This document shows positions 45,613-57,155 of a stretch of 64,000 bases of DNA, piece by piece. The notes beneath the pieces were generated by a model, which had not been told where the DNA came from, did not search any database, and worked only from the letters and a program-made list of their open reading frames with translations. The DNA comes from Perca fluviatilis (taxonomy: Eukaryota > Chordata > Actinopteri > Perciformes > Percidae). The position numbers and the translations under genes are program-made. The first letter of the stretch is position 1, and every line of letters starts with the position of its first letter. The DNA is taken from the NCBI RefSeq assembly GCF_010015445.1, contig NC_053122.1, positions 38,727,731 through 38,791,730 on the forward strand. The letters run 5' to 3'.

Positions 45613-45849
45613 TTAGGTGTTTTTAATTTGGATAGGATAATTTGCATGCACTTGCGCAAGTCAGGGCCCGCGAATGCGAAATCTTTTTGGCAGGGCAGTA
45701 GGCTCTGGTTGGGTTGGTTAGGTTTAGGCAAGAGGAGTGGGATTGGTTATGGTTAGGGTAAGAATGTCAGGGCAATAATATTACAAAAAGGTGTAATAGG
45801 TGAGTAGTATGGATAACTGTGTAAATATATGCCAAGGTACTGTAAATGC

Positions 45850-46042
45850 ACAGGGGTGCAAATAGCATACATTGATATTTGTACCAGACGGGGTATTAAT
45901 AGAACACATTGCTCTGTGCACTGGCAGGGTACGAATAGCATTCATTTCTAATTACACCAGGGTACGAATAGCTCTTCTAATTGCACCAGGGTACGAATAG
46001 CATACACTGCTAATTGTACCAGGGGTGCAAATAGCCTCACCC
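45850..46042. repeat. Subterminal tandem array of element X
   Basis: About five units of 30-40 bp, each with 'cagggtacgaatagca..ctaattgtac'. The last merges with the terminal repeat. Copy B has only about two. Confidence 0.8.
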
Positions 46043-46793
46043 ATTAAAATATCACCGAAGCATGTCAAGCTTGAGCTAACAGCTACGAGCTAAGCATAGT
46101 CCAGTTAACGTGACTCAGGTTGATGCTAGTGGGCTCAGGCAAAGCTCTATTTTGGAGAGTGCTACTTGCCGACCTGTGGATGAAACCAAATCCAAAAAAA
46201 TGACTACATCTCTTGCGAAATGGGTGGCAACTAACTGCAGACCTGTCACCATCGTAGCAGACGCGGGTCTTAAAGACGTACTACAGTTGGCATGTTCTGA
46301 CCCGTCTTATACATTGCCGTCGAGGGGGACAGTAGTTTCACACATACACAGCCTGTACTCCACGGAGAAAGTAGCTCAACTGGAACTGTTGCAAAGTGCA
46401 AACGCTGTCTCATTAACCAGTGATCACTGGACGTCAGTGAGTAATCACAATTATTTAGGAGTGACTGCACACTACATTGACTCTAGATTCCAATGTGTGA
46501 CTAGATTCACACATTTTTCTTTTGTTTACAGTAAATAAATAAATAATAAACAAATACAAATCTTAAAATCAAGATCATAAAGCAACTTTCTTTGCATTCA
46601 TTTGATTCCCAATCAAGATACACTGGTAAGAATTGCTTTCCATTGTTAATATGTACTTAAAAATACTTCTGAAATGCAAAATAATAGAATTTTAATCATG
46701 TGATAAAACATGCGATTAATCGCGATTAACTATAGAAATTCAGCGATTAATCGCAATTAAAAAAATGAATCGTTTGACAGCCCTAGTTTTAAC

Positions 46794-47041
46794 AACCAGT
46801 TGCTTGTATCTGTGACTTGAATATATCACCCCTTCACAAATGTAAAAGCTAGAGAAAATGGCCAGATAATCTCTTGTTGGTGGCTTTCATGTATTGTAGC
46901 TCTTGACTCATTTGACCTACGTCTCTCTTCAACACAGCTCCATCAGCGCTGCTCCAGAGGGACTAAAGACGGTAATAACCAGTTTGATGTTGCAGCTGTC
47001 ACACTCTCACTGTGTGCTTGTTTGTGTGTTTTCAGTATGTA
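46794..47041. other. Unique stretch with possible micro-exon
   Basis: A 34-nt segment, 46938-46971, lies between a good acceptor (ctctcttcaacacag) and a GT donor. It reads SISAAPEGLKT in one frame. This is too short to trust. Confidence 0.2.
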
Positions 47042-47045
47042 TTAA

Positions 47046-49027
47046 AGGGGTGATAGAAATTTGAAAATTGCCCGAATGCTATTTTATTAGGCCCTTAATT
47101 ACCCTGTGAATATGGCTCTATTTGGAACAAGAGCTTTTCTTCCAAATATGGTATGCTAATGAATATTCAGAATGAGCTATGCGCTGATTGGTTTGAGCAA
47201 ACTACATAGAAACACATGGCAGACTCGGCAGCAGGCCTCATATTTCAGACACTGCAAAGTTATACATTGTTTGTCGGGCTATTTCGTTATTAAATTCACT
47301 TCTGATACTTTTTTAGGTGAGAAATCAACTATATAAAAGCTCAAATATGGGCCGTTTTACAAAACTTGATGGCTAATTGCAAATTTGGTAAGACTGTGTG
47401 TTGGAGTTCGACCGCTGGTGCTGCCTCGCAGCACGGTGCTGCCTCGCCGCCCGGCCTGCTATGAGGTACTTGGAGCTCCGTCACGGCTGGCAGCCCACAG
47501 CATGGACTACCAACACCGCTGCCCTGACAGAGCTCCAGGGCCTTCAACTCCCCTCTTCCTGCTAGCTAAATGGCCCGTTGTGTGAGAGTGAAAGCGGGGT
47601 CAGCGAGCTTGTTACACCAGCAATCTGTTACCACATGTTACACACATGTCACGCCACTTATACAAAATCTAACTAAAAGTCTTATAAAGCTAACAACGGT
47701 GTCCGATTTCAAGTTAATGAATATTTGTGAAGACAAAGTGTTTCGTTAGCTGCGACTGTCCCTTCAATCTTAGCAATGTGTAGCTACAAATTATTTTTAT
47801 TTATTTATTTTATCATTTAAATTATTATTTACAGTTTGAATTTCGTCACGCCACTTACACAACATCTAACTATATGTCTTATAAACCTAACAACGGTGTC
47901 CGATTTCAAGTTAATATTTGTGAAGACTAGCTAGGTGTTTCGTTAGCTGCGACTGTCCCTTCAGTCCTAGCTACAAATCACGGATAGTTAGCTTCCTTTT
48001 CGTCTTAATTCGAGTATATTTATAGTTTGAATTTCGTCACGCCACTTATACAACATCTAACTAAATGTCTTATAAAGCTAACAACTGTGTCAGATTTCAA
48101 GTTAATTAATTTTTGTGAATTCCAGAGGAATTCTAAGAGGAGGCTAGCTAGCTAGCTCTCATTGATAGAGCTCCATCCAGTCGCAGGCTCTATCAATGAG
48201 ACTCACGGACAAGCGGCGTTTATTTCCCCAATCGTTTGTTGAAATAACTCAATACATTATAATTACACACATTAAAAGAGTAACTGGAACCTGTGGTAAG
48301 AGAATGCTGGCGTAACAAGCTTGCTGACCACGCTCTCACTCACATACACCGGGCATTTAGCTAGCAGGAAGAGGGGAGCTGGAAGCCCTGGAGCTCTGTC
48401 AGAGCAGCGGCGTTTCGTAGTCCATTAGCCCAAAACGGTGACTTTGCGCGGGTATGGAGTGCTGTGGGTTGCCAGCCGTGACTGACCTCTATCTACCTCA
48501 CAGCAGGCCGGGGTCTGTGAAGGAAGGCAGGCCAGGTGGCGAGGCAGCTACACAGGCAGCACCAGCCTCTGAAGTCGGACACACAGTCGGACAAAATTTG
48601 CAATTAGACATCAATTTTCGTAAAATGGCCCATATTTGACCTCTACATAGTTGATTTATCGCATAAAAAAGTCTCAGAAGTGAATTTAATGGTAAAATAG
48701 CAAATGAACAATGCATACAATTTCTGAGATCTGCCCGACCTAGATTCAGAAGACTAACTGATCTCAGGTCAGCTGTGTAGCCTATGCAAATGTTGGGGTG
48801 TGACAAAGAGAGAGACTAGAGCCAAATGAGGAGGAGCCGCATAGTTGACGTCAACTATGGGGCTCGTTGAGATTCGCCCGTTTTCAGAGGCAGTTTCAAA
48901 TAGTGAGATTTGCAGAGAAAAGAGGTGTCAATGGGATTTAGAGGTTCTATGTATGTCCTAGTTACCCACTAAACTGTCATTATTCAACGATGACAAGGTA
49001 AAATCAGTATTGCATTCTATCACCCCT
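47046..49027. mobile_element. TTAA MITE, 'aggggtgatag' family, copy 2 (expanded)
   Basis: The ends AGGGGTGATAGAA and TTCTATCACCCCT are flanked by TTAA (47042-47045, 49028-49031). It is larger than copy 1 because of an internal tandem array at 47648-48130 and extra sequence repeated in inverse near both ends. Non-coding. Confidence 0.85.
47648..48130. repeat. Tandem array inside the MITE, about 190-bp unit
   Basis: Three successive units start at 'gtcacgccacttayac' (about 47,648, 47,846 and 48,037) and run through 'gatttcaagttaat'. The first two also share 'tttcgttagctgcgactgtccc'. The third is partial. Confidence 0.85.
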
Positions 49028-49031
49028 TTAA

Positions 49032-50056
<1,025 letters not shown>

Positions 50057-50253
50057 TGTGTGTGCATGCGTGCGTGAGTGAGTGAATGTGTGGGCGCACT
50101 GCCTCCTGGGAGTTTCCCTCGCCACTCAGCAGTAATGAGCTGTGCAGGAAACATTTTGCTTATAGGCCTATAAACAACATACTTATTAAAATGGAAGTTG
50201 CTGCAGGCAACCTAGGCTAATTCGGATACATATGCGTGGAGTGAGTGCTTTCG

Positions 50254-50255
<2 letters not shown>

Positions 50256-50328
<73 letters not shown>
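50256..50328. repeat. (GT)n microsatellite
   Basis: 73 bp of GT, followed by G-rich 'ggcgggggacgggggacggg'. Confidence 0.97.
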
Positions 50329-50329
<1 letters not shown>

Positions 50330-50384
50330 AGGCGGGGGACGGGGGACGGGGGCGGGGTCTAAGTCAATCAGGCTGCACACAGAA

Positions 50385-50446
50385 GGAGAAGGATGATAGA
50401 CAGAAAAGCTGGAGAGGATCTGCACCCATTCAGTGTGACTACTGAG

Positions 50447-50487
<41 letters not shown>

Positions 50488-51200
50488 AAAGCGGGGATGT
50501 TTAGAGAGGCAAAGGGGCCACAGAAGGTAAGATGTACAGAGCAAAGAAAAAGAAACACTGAAGGAAAGCAACATAAGAGAGACAGGTAGAGTCAGACAGA
50601 TAGGAGGACAGAGAGAGAAAGATAAAACAGTGAATGAAGGACACAGACAAACTGAACAAATTAGACATTGAGACAGAAAAAGAGAGTGGGAGAGTAGACA
50701 GAAAGAGAGAGAGAGAGATTAAAATAGAGTGAGTGAATGAGTCAGACATGGAAAGAGAGAAAGAGGGAAAGACTGAGTCACAAAGACAAAGTCAGAGTGA
50801 AAGTGAAGCATATAAAGAAAGAGTCAAAGAGAAAGTGGGAGAGAGAAAAACGAACAGAGTGGGAGAAAAAAGCAATCAGATGAAAAGAGAGACAGACTCC
50901 ATAGAAGGTAGGAGATGGAGAGTGAATGGAAACAACTGTATCTTGGGAGAAATAGTGAGAGCATTAAAAACGGGGCTTGTTGAATCTCTGAGATAGAGGT
51001 ATAGAATGAACATGATTGAGTATAATGTCTTGGGACAAGAGGTAAAACGAGAAAGAGAAGGAGAAAGAGCAACAGAGGAAGACAATAAGGGAGGGAGTGA
51101 AAAGGAAAAGTTTAAAAAAGATGAAAAGAAAGACATGAAGAGTGTCATAGACAGGCAATCAGAAAGAGAGACACCAAGTAAGGAAGAGTGCAGTGTCCGA
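50385..51200. repeat. Purine-rich tract with (GA)n core
   Basis: About 800 bp on the plus strand are dominated by A and G (pure (GA)n at 50451-50484). Pyrimidines are scattered. The many serine/leucine-rich minus-strand ORFs are artefacts of this skew. It may form triplex DNA. Confidence 0.85.
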
Positions 51201-51315
51201 TCATTTTGTGCATATTAATACTGTATCCTGGATTTCAGAAATTTCTATATGCTATAGCTGGAGTAGCCCAATAAAAACAGCCAATCAAATTGAGAAGCAA
51301 CATCTGACAGATTGG

Positions 51316-51576
51316 TAGCCTGGTCCTACCAGACTCTGGTCCATTAGCCTGGTCCTACCAGACTCTGGTATACTAGCCTGGTCCTACCAGACTCTGGTCC
51401 ACTAGCCTGGTCCTACCAGACTCTGGTACACTAGCCTGGTGCTACCAGACTCTGGTCCACTAGCCTGGTCCTACCAGACTCTGGTCCACTAGCCTGGTCC
51501 TACCAGACTCTGGTACACTAGCCTGGTCCTACCAGACTCTGGTACACTAGCCTGGTCCTACCAGACTCTGGTCCAT
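51316..51576. repeat. 29-bp minisatellite, 9 units
   Basis: Nine head-to-tail 29-bp units, TAGCCTGGTCCTACCAGACT plus CTGGTNCAC, with almost all differences confined to the last five positions. The unit is the terminal repeat of the surrounding element multiplied. Each contains the short palindrome CTGGT..ACCAG. Confidence 0.95.
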
Positions 51577-52526
51577 TTCATTAGTACAGAGAGTCTGGCA
51601 TCTCTCCATTGACAAGTGTTAACTTCCTTGAAGGCGGGTACTCTGTTGAAGTTTAAAACTATTGGATCTGCCCAGAGCCACTCTGGATCTGCCATAACCA
51701 ATCACTAACGTTTGGTCGTGACGTATGTCATGCGCATATGCAACAAGAGGGGAAACCGACAAGGCTTATATTTAGCATTAGCATCGCTAGCGTTAGCCTT
51801 AGCCAACTCCTTCACCACTAACGGAGCGAGCTGGAAAATCAAACTGTGCAAATTTAGTACGACTGTTTCGGAGTTCAGGAGCTCCACAGTTTGCCGTGAC
51901 AGCGGCGCAGTGCCTGCCCGGATCATTGACTTTCTGCCTGGACTGTCAGACCCTGCTGCACGCTGGCTGGAGCTCTCTCAGGAGATACGCAATACTAGCC
52001 CAGAGAAAAGGAGTAGCATCACTGTGTCCACGTTCGGACACTTATTGGCCAATCTTCTATCAAAATATCTGTTCAAATACAAATATAAATGATCTATTAA
52101 TGTTTTCAGTTAATTTAATGGTGTAAAACTAAAGTGTAGCTTCTTACCTTTCTAACGGTATATAGTTTTAACTGTTTACTTTAGTTTTTACTTTACAAGA
52201 GCCGGCTAAAGTACGCTATCTCCGGTGAATTAGCCGGACACCCCTATCTCCTCGCGGTAAACAATGGCCGTTGCTGGGTTTTCGGGGGTATTATTAAGTC
52301 CCATCAATGCTGTCAAAACTACCGGATCGTACTTCCGTCCTTCACAATAAAATGACATACTTCAACATCTCTGAACTATGCAATAAAAGCTCCTTAATTT
52401 CCAGTACAGTAAAAATAGAAACTTTTTAGTGGAAAAGATCGTCGCCCGAGCGTTATTACTTCTCTTCCTCATCAAAGTCACTTTCATATACTATTTAGAC
52501 ATCTAGCTAAATGTCTACACACTAAA

Positions 52527-53534
52527 AACTCCTGGGTTAAAAAGGGACCAACTAATTTCTGGGTTATTTCAACCCAGAAAATTGGGTTATTCTTTTCGGA
52601 GTGTCTATTTGCACCCCCGGTACGAATAGCCTTCGGCCACACAGCTGAGCTATTCACACCCTGTGACGTAACAACAAAAACACGTTGCTCGCGTGCACCG
52701 AAATCATGGCGGACGTTCATCTTCCAAGACCGCAGAAACTGGCATATTAGGAAAGTTTTGTCTCTAAAGTTTATAACAATTTAATTTCTAGAGGAAAATG
52801 GATACTACAGTTGCGCTTTCTGTCTTCAGTGAAAGTATACAACCGTTAGTTTGTTAGTTAGTACCTATTTTTTGTATACAGTATGGTTACCTAGCAACCG
52901 AGGCTCGAAGACACCAAGGGGTAAACAGCACTGAGCTTTGGTCTGAGAGTCTGGAGTTTGATTCCCCATTGTGGTGGTCTTTTTTATTTTTTATTTTGGA
53001 TTGGATAATTTGCATGCCATTGAGCAAGTCAGGGCCCCGCGAACGCAAACATTTTTTTGCAAGGTGGTAGGGGAAGACTCATAAATATTCTTTAGGGGAC
53101 TGATCCCTGAATGGCTAGTACTCGTTGCCTGCTCTGGTTGGGTTGGTTAGGTTTAGGCAAGAGGAGTGGGATTGGTTATGGTTAGGGTAAGAATGTCAGG
53201 GCGAGCCAATCAGTGATGAGTTCCCTAATGAATATTCATGAATCTTGAATCTTCCCCTACCACCCTGTAAAAAAAAAATATCGCGGCCCACGCAAGTGTA
53301 TGTATTAGCGTCTCTCTGTGTGCGAAATATTGGACACTGCAACGATAATATTATATACGAATAGCATTCATTTTTAATTGCACCAGGGTACGAATAGCAT
53401 ATACTGCTAATTGTACCAGGGGTGCAAATAGCCTCACCCTATTCTTTTTGACCCAACTTCTGGGTTAAATACTTGACCCAAATGTTGGGTTAAAATAACC
53501 CAACATTGGTTGGTCCCTTTTTAACCCAGGAGTT
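52527..53534. mobile_element. Palindromic element of 'tgggtta' words, host of X copy B
   Basis: 25-bp perfect inverted ends (AACTCCTGGGTTAAAAAGGG and its inverse) surround arms rich in 'gggtta/taaccc'. Without the X insertion it is about 155 bp. No clear TSD. Confidence 0.7.
52597..53439. mobile_element. Family X element B, 9-bp TSD
   Basis: Begins CGGAGTGTCTATTTGCACCC and ends TGCAAATAGCCTCACCC. A perfect 9-bp duplication tattctttt flanks it (52588-52596, 53440-53448). It shares with copy A the 'gacgtaacaacaaaaacacg' and 'caccgaaatcatggc' blocks and the 'gggttggttaggtttaggc' block. It has fewer 3' units and a separate block with inverted 'tggtaggggaaga' words (53,064-53,272). Confidence 0.87.
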
Positions 53535-53636
53535 GGGTCAAAAATAACTTGGGTTACTATACCAGTATGACTTATTTCAAAAAATAAAACTTTGTTTTAG
53601 GGACCGTTTGTTATTTATTTAACGGGCCACCGGAGG

Positions 53637-53900
53637 AGTTTTGGGACCTTTAGTCAAAATAGACCTGACCCTCCCTTCACCAGCAATACATTTTGGATGA
53701 CCCTCCAAAATGAATGGGAGAAAAGGGATGACCCTCCCCAACAATTTATTGTACTGGTTTGCGTTTGGCAAAGATATACAGATGGACATTGTTTTTTTTT
53801 ACAGCCATGAAGTATGTGACTAAACCTCTGCATTCTCATCTGACGCATCCCACTCCTCTGTTATGGTGTGGTGGCCATTTCAGTAGATTAATTCACTAAC
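53637..53900. repeat. Dispersed fish repeat ('gaccctccaaaatgaatggg')
   Basis: Contains two 'tgaccctcc' words and 'aaaatgaatgggag', a multi-copy fish sequence. Class unknown. Confidence 0.4.
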
Positions 53901-53950
53901 GTTGTGGAAACATAATAAGCATGGAAACTAAATGCACACTTCAAGTACTA

Positions 53951-54545
53951 AGGCTGTGTCTCAAACCGCACACTTCTGTCAGTATACTGCTAATGTGCAC
54001 TGACCACTTCCTGCCGTAGTGTCCACTTTGGATGGTTAGTGTTGTCCCAAACGGAACACTTATGTTAAAACACTTACCGGAAATGACAAGCGGTCGGCTC
54101 GCCCCGCCGCCTCTGAAATTCTGACGAAAATCTCTTAAACTGACCTTTGTTGATCTGAAATGAAGAAAGATTCAGCAAATGCACGGCCTATTTCTCGCTT
54201 AAAATGTTTTCAGAAACACGTTTCGGTTAACTATTTTTGTAAAATTCGAGATCGGATTCTGAACGAGCCGCCATTATGCTCTGTTGTGAAATCCGGGAGA
54301 AGCCAGACCCACGTGATGTGTTCGTCCAATCAGCTGCCGGTCGACGTCCCTGTTCCCTCCCCTTTCCGCTGCATAGTCAAGATGGCGCCCATTTAGCGCA
54401 CGTAGTGTCCATCGTTCCACACTGAACTTTTTGACCATTTTTAGGGGGTCATCCGGGTACTTTCAGTGCACTGACTTTTTGCGTTATCTACACTATATAC
54501 TTAAAACTAAGTGCTTGAAGTGTGCAAGTAGGCGGTTTGACACAA
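53951..54545. mobile_element. MITE with 'gtgtctcaaaccgc' ends
   Basis: Left GGCTGTGTCTCAAACCGC and right GCGGTTTGACACAAATACT are imperfect inverted copies, with 'gtagtgtcca' words near both ends. A common fish MITE type. TSD not resolved. Confidence 0.6.
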
Positions 54546-55026
54546 ATACTAAGTTACTCATCTAGTGTGCGGTGGTTTATGGGATGAGTAGTTCCTTCGC
54601 TCTGAAATGACGATATGTACATACGTTGTATGCTTATGAGTCCCGCACCGTCTGGTTAGCCTAAGGCATGGTCTAAAACTCTTTATGTATAGATTTTTCC
54701 AGACGTCAATGGGAGAAAAGAATGGGAAATTTACTTCCGGAACCCAAGGTTTCTCAGAGGAGGGGCAGGACTGTTGAGCTCTATTCCAGAACAACTGCAG
54801 GCGGGGGGTTGTTCTTCTTCTACGGGGATAGAGAGGGAAGGAGGTGTTTCTTCTTCCTCTTCTTCTGAATTTCTGGCAGACTGATGTGTATGTTATAGGG
54901 GAAAGGGTTTAATATATGATTCTTATTTCTTCTATTTCTTAGTTAATACATGGATATGTTTAGAGGGTGTGTCACTTTATTTCTCCTACAAATACTGGTG
55001 ATACTGTTATTGATAACAAAAAATAC

Positions 55027-55028
<2 letters not shown>

Positions 55029-55093
<65 letters not shown>
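55029..55093. repeat. (TA)n microsatellite
   Basis: 65 bp of TA directly abutting a Tc1-like MITE. Confidence 0.95.
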
Positions 55094-55096
<3 letters not shown>

Positions 55097-55097
<1 letters not shown>

Positions 55098-55624
55098 ATG
55101 TACCAAAGTTTGGACACACCTTCTCATTCAATGTGTTTCTTTATTTTCATGACTATTTACATTGTAGATTCTCACTGAAAGCATCAAAACTATGAATGAA
55201 CACATATGGAATTATGTACTTAACAAAAAAGTGTGAAATAACTGAAAACATGTCTTATATTTTAGATTCCTCAAAGTAGCCACCCTTTGCTTTTTTTGAT
55301 AACTCTGCAAACCCTTGGTGTTCTCTCAATGAGCTTCATGAGGTAGTCACCTGAAATGGTTTTACCTTCACAGGTGTGCTTTGTCAGGGTTAATTTGTGG
55401 CATTTTTTCCCTTATTAATAAAAAAAGCAAAGGGTGGCTACTTAGAAGAATCTAAAATATAAGACATGTTTTCAGTTATTTCACACTTTTTTATTAAGTA
55501 CATAATTCCATATGTGTTCATTCATAGTTTTTGATGCCTTCAGGGAGAATCTACAATGTAAATAGTCATGAAAATAAAGAAACACATTGAATGAGAAGGT
55601 GTGTCCAAAATTTTGGCCTGTACT

Positions 55625-55625
<1 letters not shown>
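55097..55625. mobile_element. Tc1-like palindromic MITE
   Basis: The ends ACCAAAGTTTGGACACACCT and its near inverse at 55600-55625, with two arms of about 200 bp ('gcaaagggtggctac' and inverse), are a well-known fish Tc1 derivative. TA runs on both sides show it entered a TA microsatellite. Confidence 0.88.
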
Positions 55626-55740
<115 letters not shown>

Positions 55741-55979
55741 CCCTATAACCCAGAACATGGGTTACTCTTTGAAAAATATGTGTCCGAATATGGCCACTAG
55801 CAGCGAGTGGTGTCCGAACGTTGACACAGTGACGCTAGATATCGGACAATTGAGCGGGACATCTGGATTTAAATCAGTGGCGCAGTGGACTCAATGGGCG
55901 GTTTGCAGGAGCTGCCTGCCGGCATAGAGGGGAACGTGTGTGTGTGTCTGTGTGTGTGTGTGTCTCTGTGTGTGTGTGT

Positions 55980-56157
55980 GTGTGCGTGCTAAGCTCAACC
56001 AATCAGCGTGCAGCTCATCGAAATATTCATGAGCAGACCATATAAGGCAAAAAAACTCTTTCAGTCCAGTTTCAGTCCAGTCCCATTTAACAGGGTAGCA
56101 TTAGGGCCAAAAAGAACAGGAACAGAGTGAAATACCGTATATAACCATTCTATCACC
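55980..56157. mobile_element. Right arm of 'aggggtgatag' TTAA MITE, copy 3
   Basis: Ends CATTCTATCACCCCT and, read in inverse, follows the left arm of copy 1 including 'gctcatgaatattt' and 'gagctgc.cgctgattggttgag'. The opposite arm is missing. Confidence 0.75.
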
Positions 56158-57155
56158 CCTTTTACTTCTGGATATTCGGCAGAGTTGCCACAACGGACCA
56201 AATGGCTTAGCTCGCATCTTTCGCCGCCACCATTACGGAACTACAACTCTAGCGCACAGCCTCAACGTCATTGTTCTCAGCCACTCCCTCCGTTCACTGA
56301 TTGGACAGCCAAAAATTTGGCCGAAGAAAACCCAAGACTATACCGCAAACTGAGATGGAGTACTGAAGGGAAATGAAAATTGAGCCTAAGTACGTAGGAG
56401 GGCGGAGCCAGGCTAGCAGATTGGTACAAAAAGCAAAAAACAAGTTGGATTCATCCTCAACTCCTGACGTGACTCAGTTGGTACAGAAATGACAGATTTG
56501 GTAGAAGTGGAGGAGAAAAGCCATGCATTGCCAGGGATGTGCACAGGTACGGGCTATTGTTGCCCAGGCAACTGCCAGTTTGCCCTGATTGGATTAGGTG
56601 CCCCTCTGGTGAAAGAGCCTAAATAAACTTCTCTTTCTTTCTTTTTTTTCCTTCTTTTTTTGCTGTTGTGGCTGCATTAATATGATAATATGCCCATTAT
56701 TACTTAAGTTAAATCAAATTCAATTCGCTATATCATTCAATCTTGCCCTCAGCGATGCCCTCTGTCCCCAGTCATTTGACTTTGATTCTCACACACGGAG
56801 TGAGTTTTTAAAGTTATGTTACGTGATCAACCAAAGCTAATGACATAGCGTATATATCAGCAGCAGGCTAGCGTAGCTACGTTACGTTACGTCCGTTACA
56901 TGAGTGTGCGTTCTGTAGAGAAGAGAGAGGCTCAGGGATGGGATGGTTTGGGCTCTTGAATCATGCTAGCTTATATGTTGTTTACAGTCAATATGTTACG
57001 TGAGTTTTCAACCAACAATCAGATGTGACATAGTGAAAGTGAAAGTCGTCTTATTTTGTTATTAGATGATAAATGAATGTCCCAATGGTTAATGTAATAA
57101 ACTTAGCATTTCAAAATAAATAAATTATAGCCTAATGTTAGTTTTGTGTGCTTAA

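Larger units (their letters stand above)
45233..46042. mobile_element. Family X element A, 9-bp TSD
   Basis: Begins CGGAGTATCTATGTGCACCC and ends TGCAAATAGCCTCACCC. The ends are imperfect inverted repeats around 'ctatttgcacccc'. A perfect 9-bp duplication attaaaata flanks it (45224-45232, 46043-46051), and removing the insert restores the hAT sequence seen in copy 1. It contains a tRNA-like segment and a 3' array of GTACGAATAGC units. No transposase. The TSD length fits MULE-like or other 9-bp elements. Confidence 0.85.
45137..46538 (+). pseudogene. hAT transposase remnant, split by element X
   Basis: The ATG at 45137 starts MMKKDSSNTILNGTFYFPKL. The BED finger is damaged by a deletion and then by insertion of element X (45233-46042). 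Beyond it, 46110-46538 encodes SLAKWVATNCRPVTIVADAG, LPSRGTVVSHIHSLY and DHWTSVSNHNYLGVTAHYID, the ZBED-type hAT central region. It ends at the same FVYSK stop as copy 1. The catalytic remainder and the hATC domain are missing. The shared truncated end with copy 1 means both were mobilised in trans. Confidence 0.82.
44997..46785 (+). mobile_element. hAT deletion derivative, copy 2 (BED-finger family)
   Basis: The ends TAGGGCTGTCA and TGACAGCCCTA, with a perfect 8-bp duplication gttttaac (44989-44996, 46786-46793). Same family as 1983-2907, here in plus orientation and less deleted. Family X element A is inserted at 45233-46042. Confidence 0.93.

Noticed and set aside
50368..51158. Several Ser/Leu-rich hydrophobic minus-strand ORFs that look like membrane proteins
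   Set aside because: They come from the purine-skewed tract. Composition explains the hydrophobicity, and overlapping frames are equally open.
53100..53190. Telomere-like TTAGGG words (ggttaggtttaggc, ggttagggtaag)
   Set aside because: Irregular, and shared by both family X copies, so part of that element rather than an interstitial telomere.
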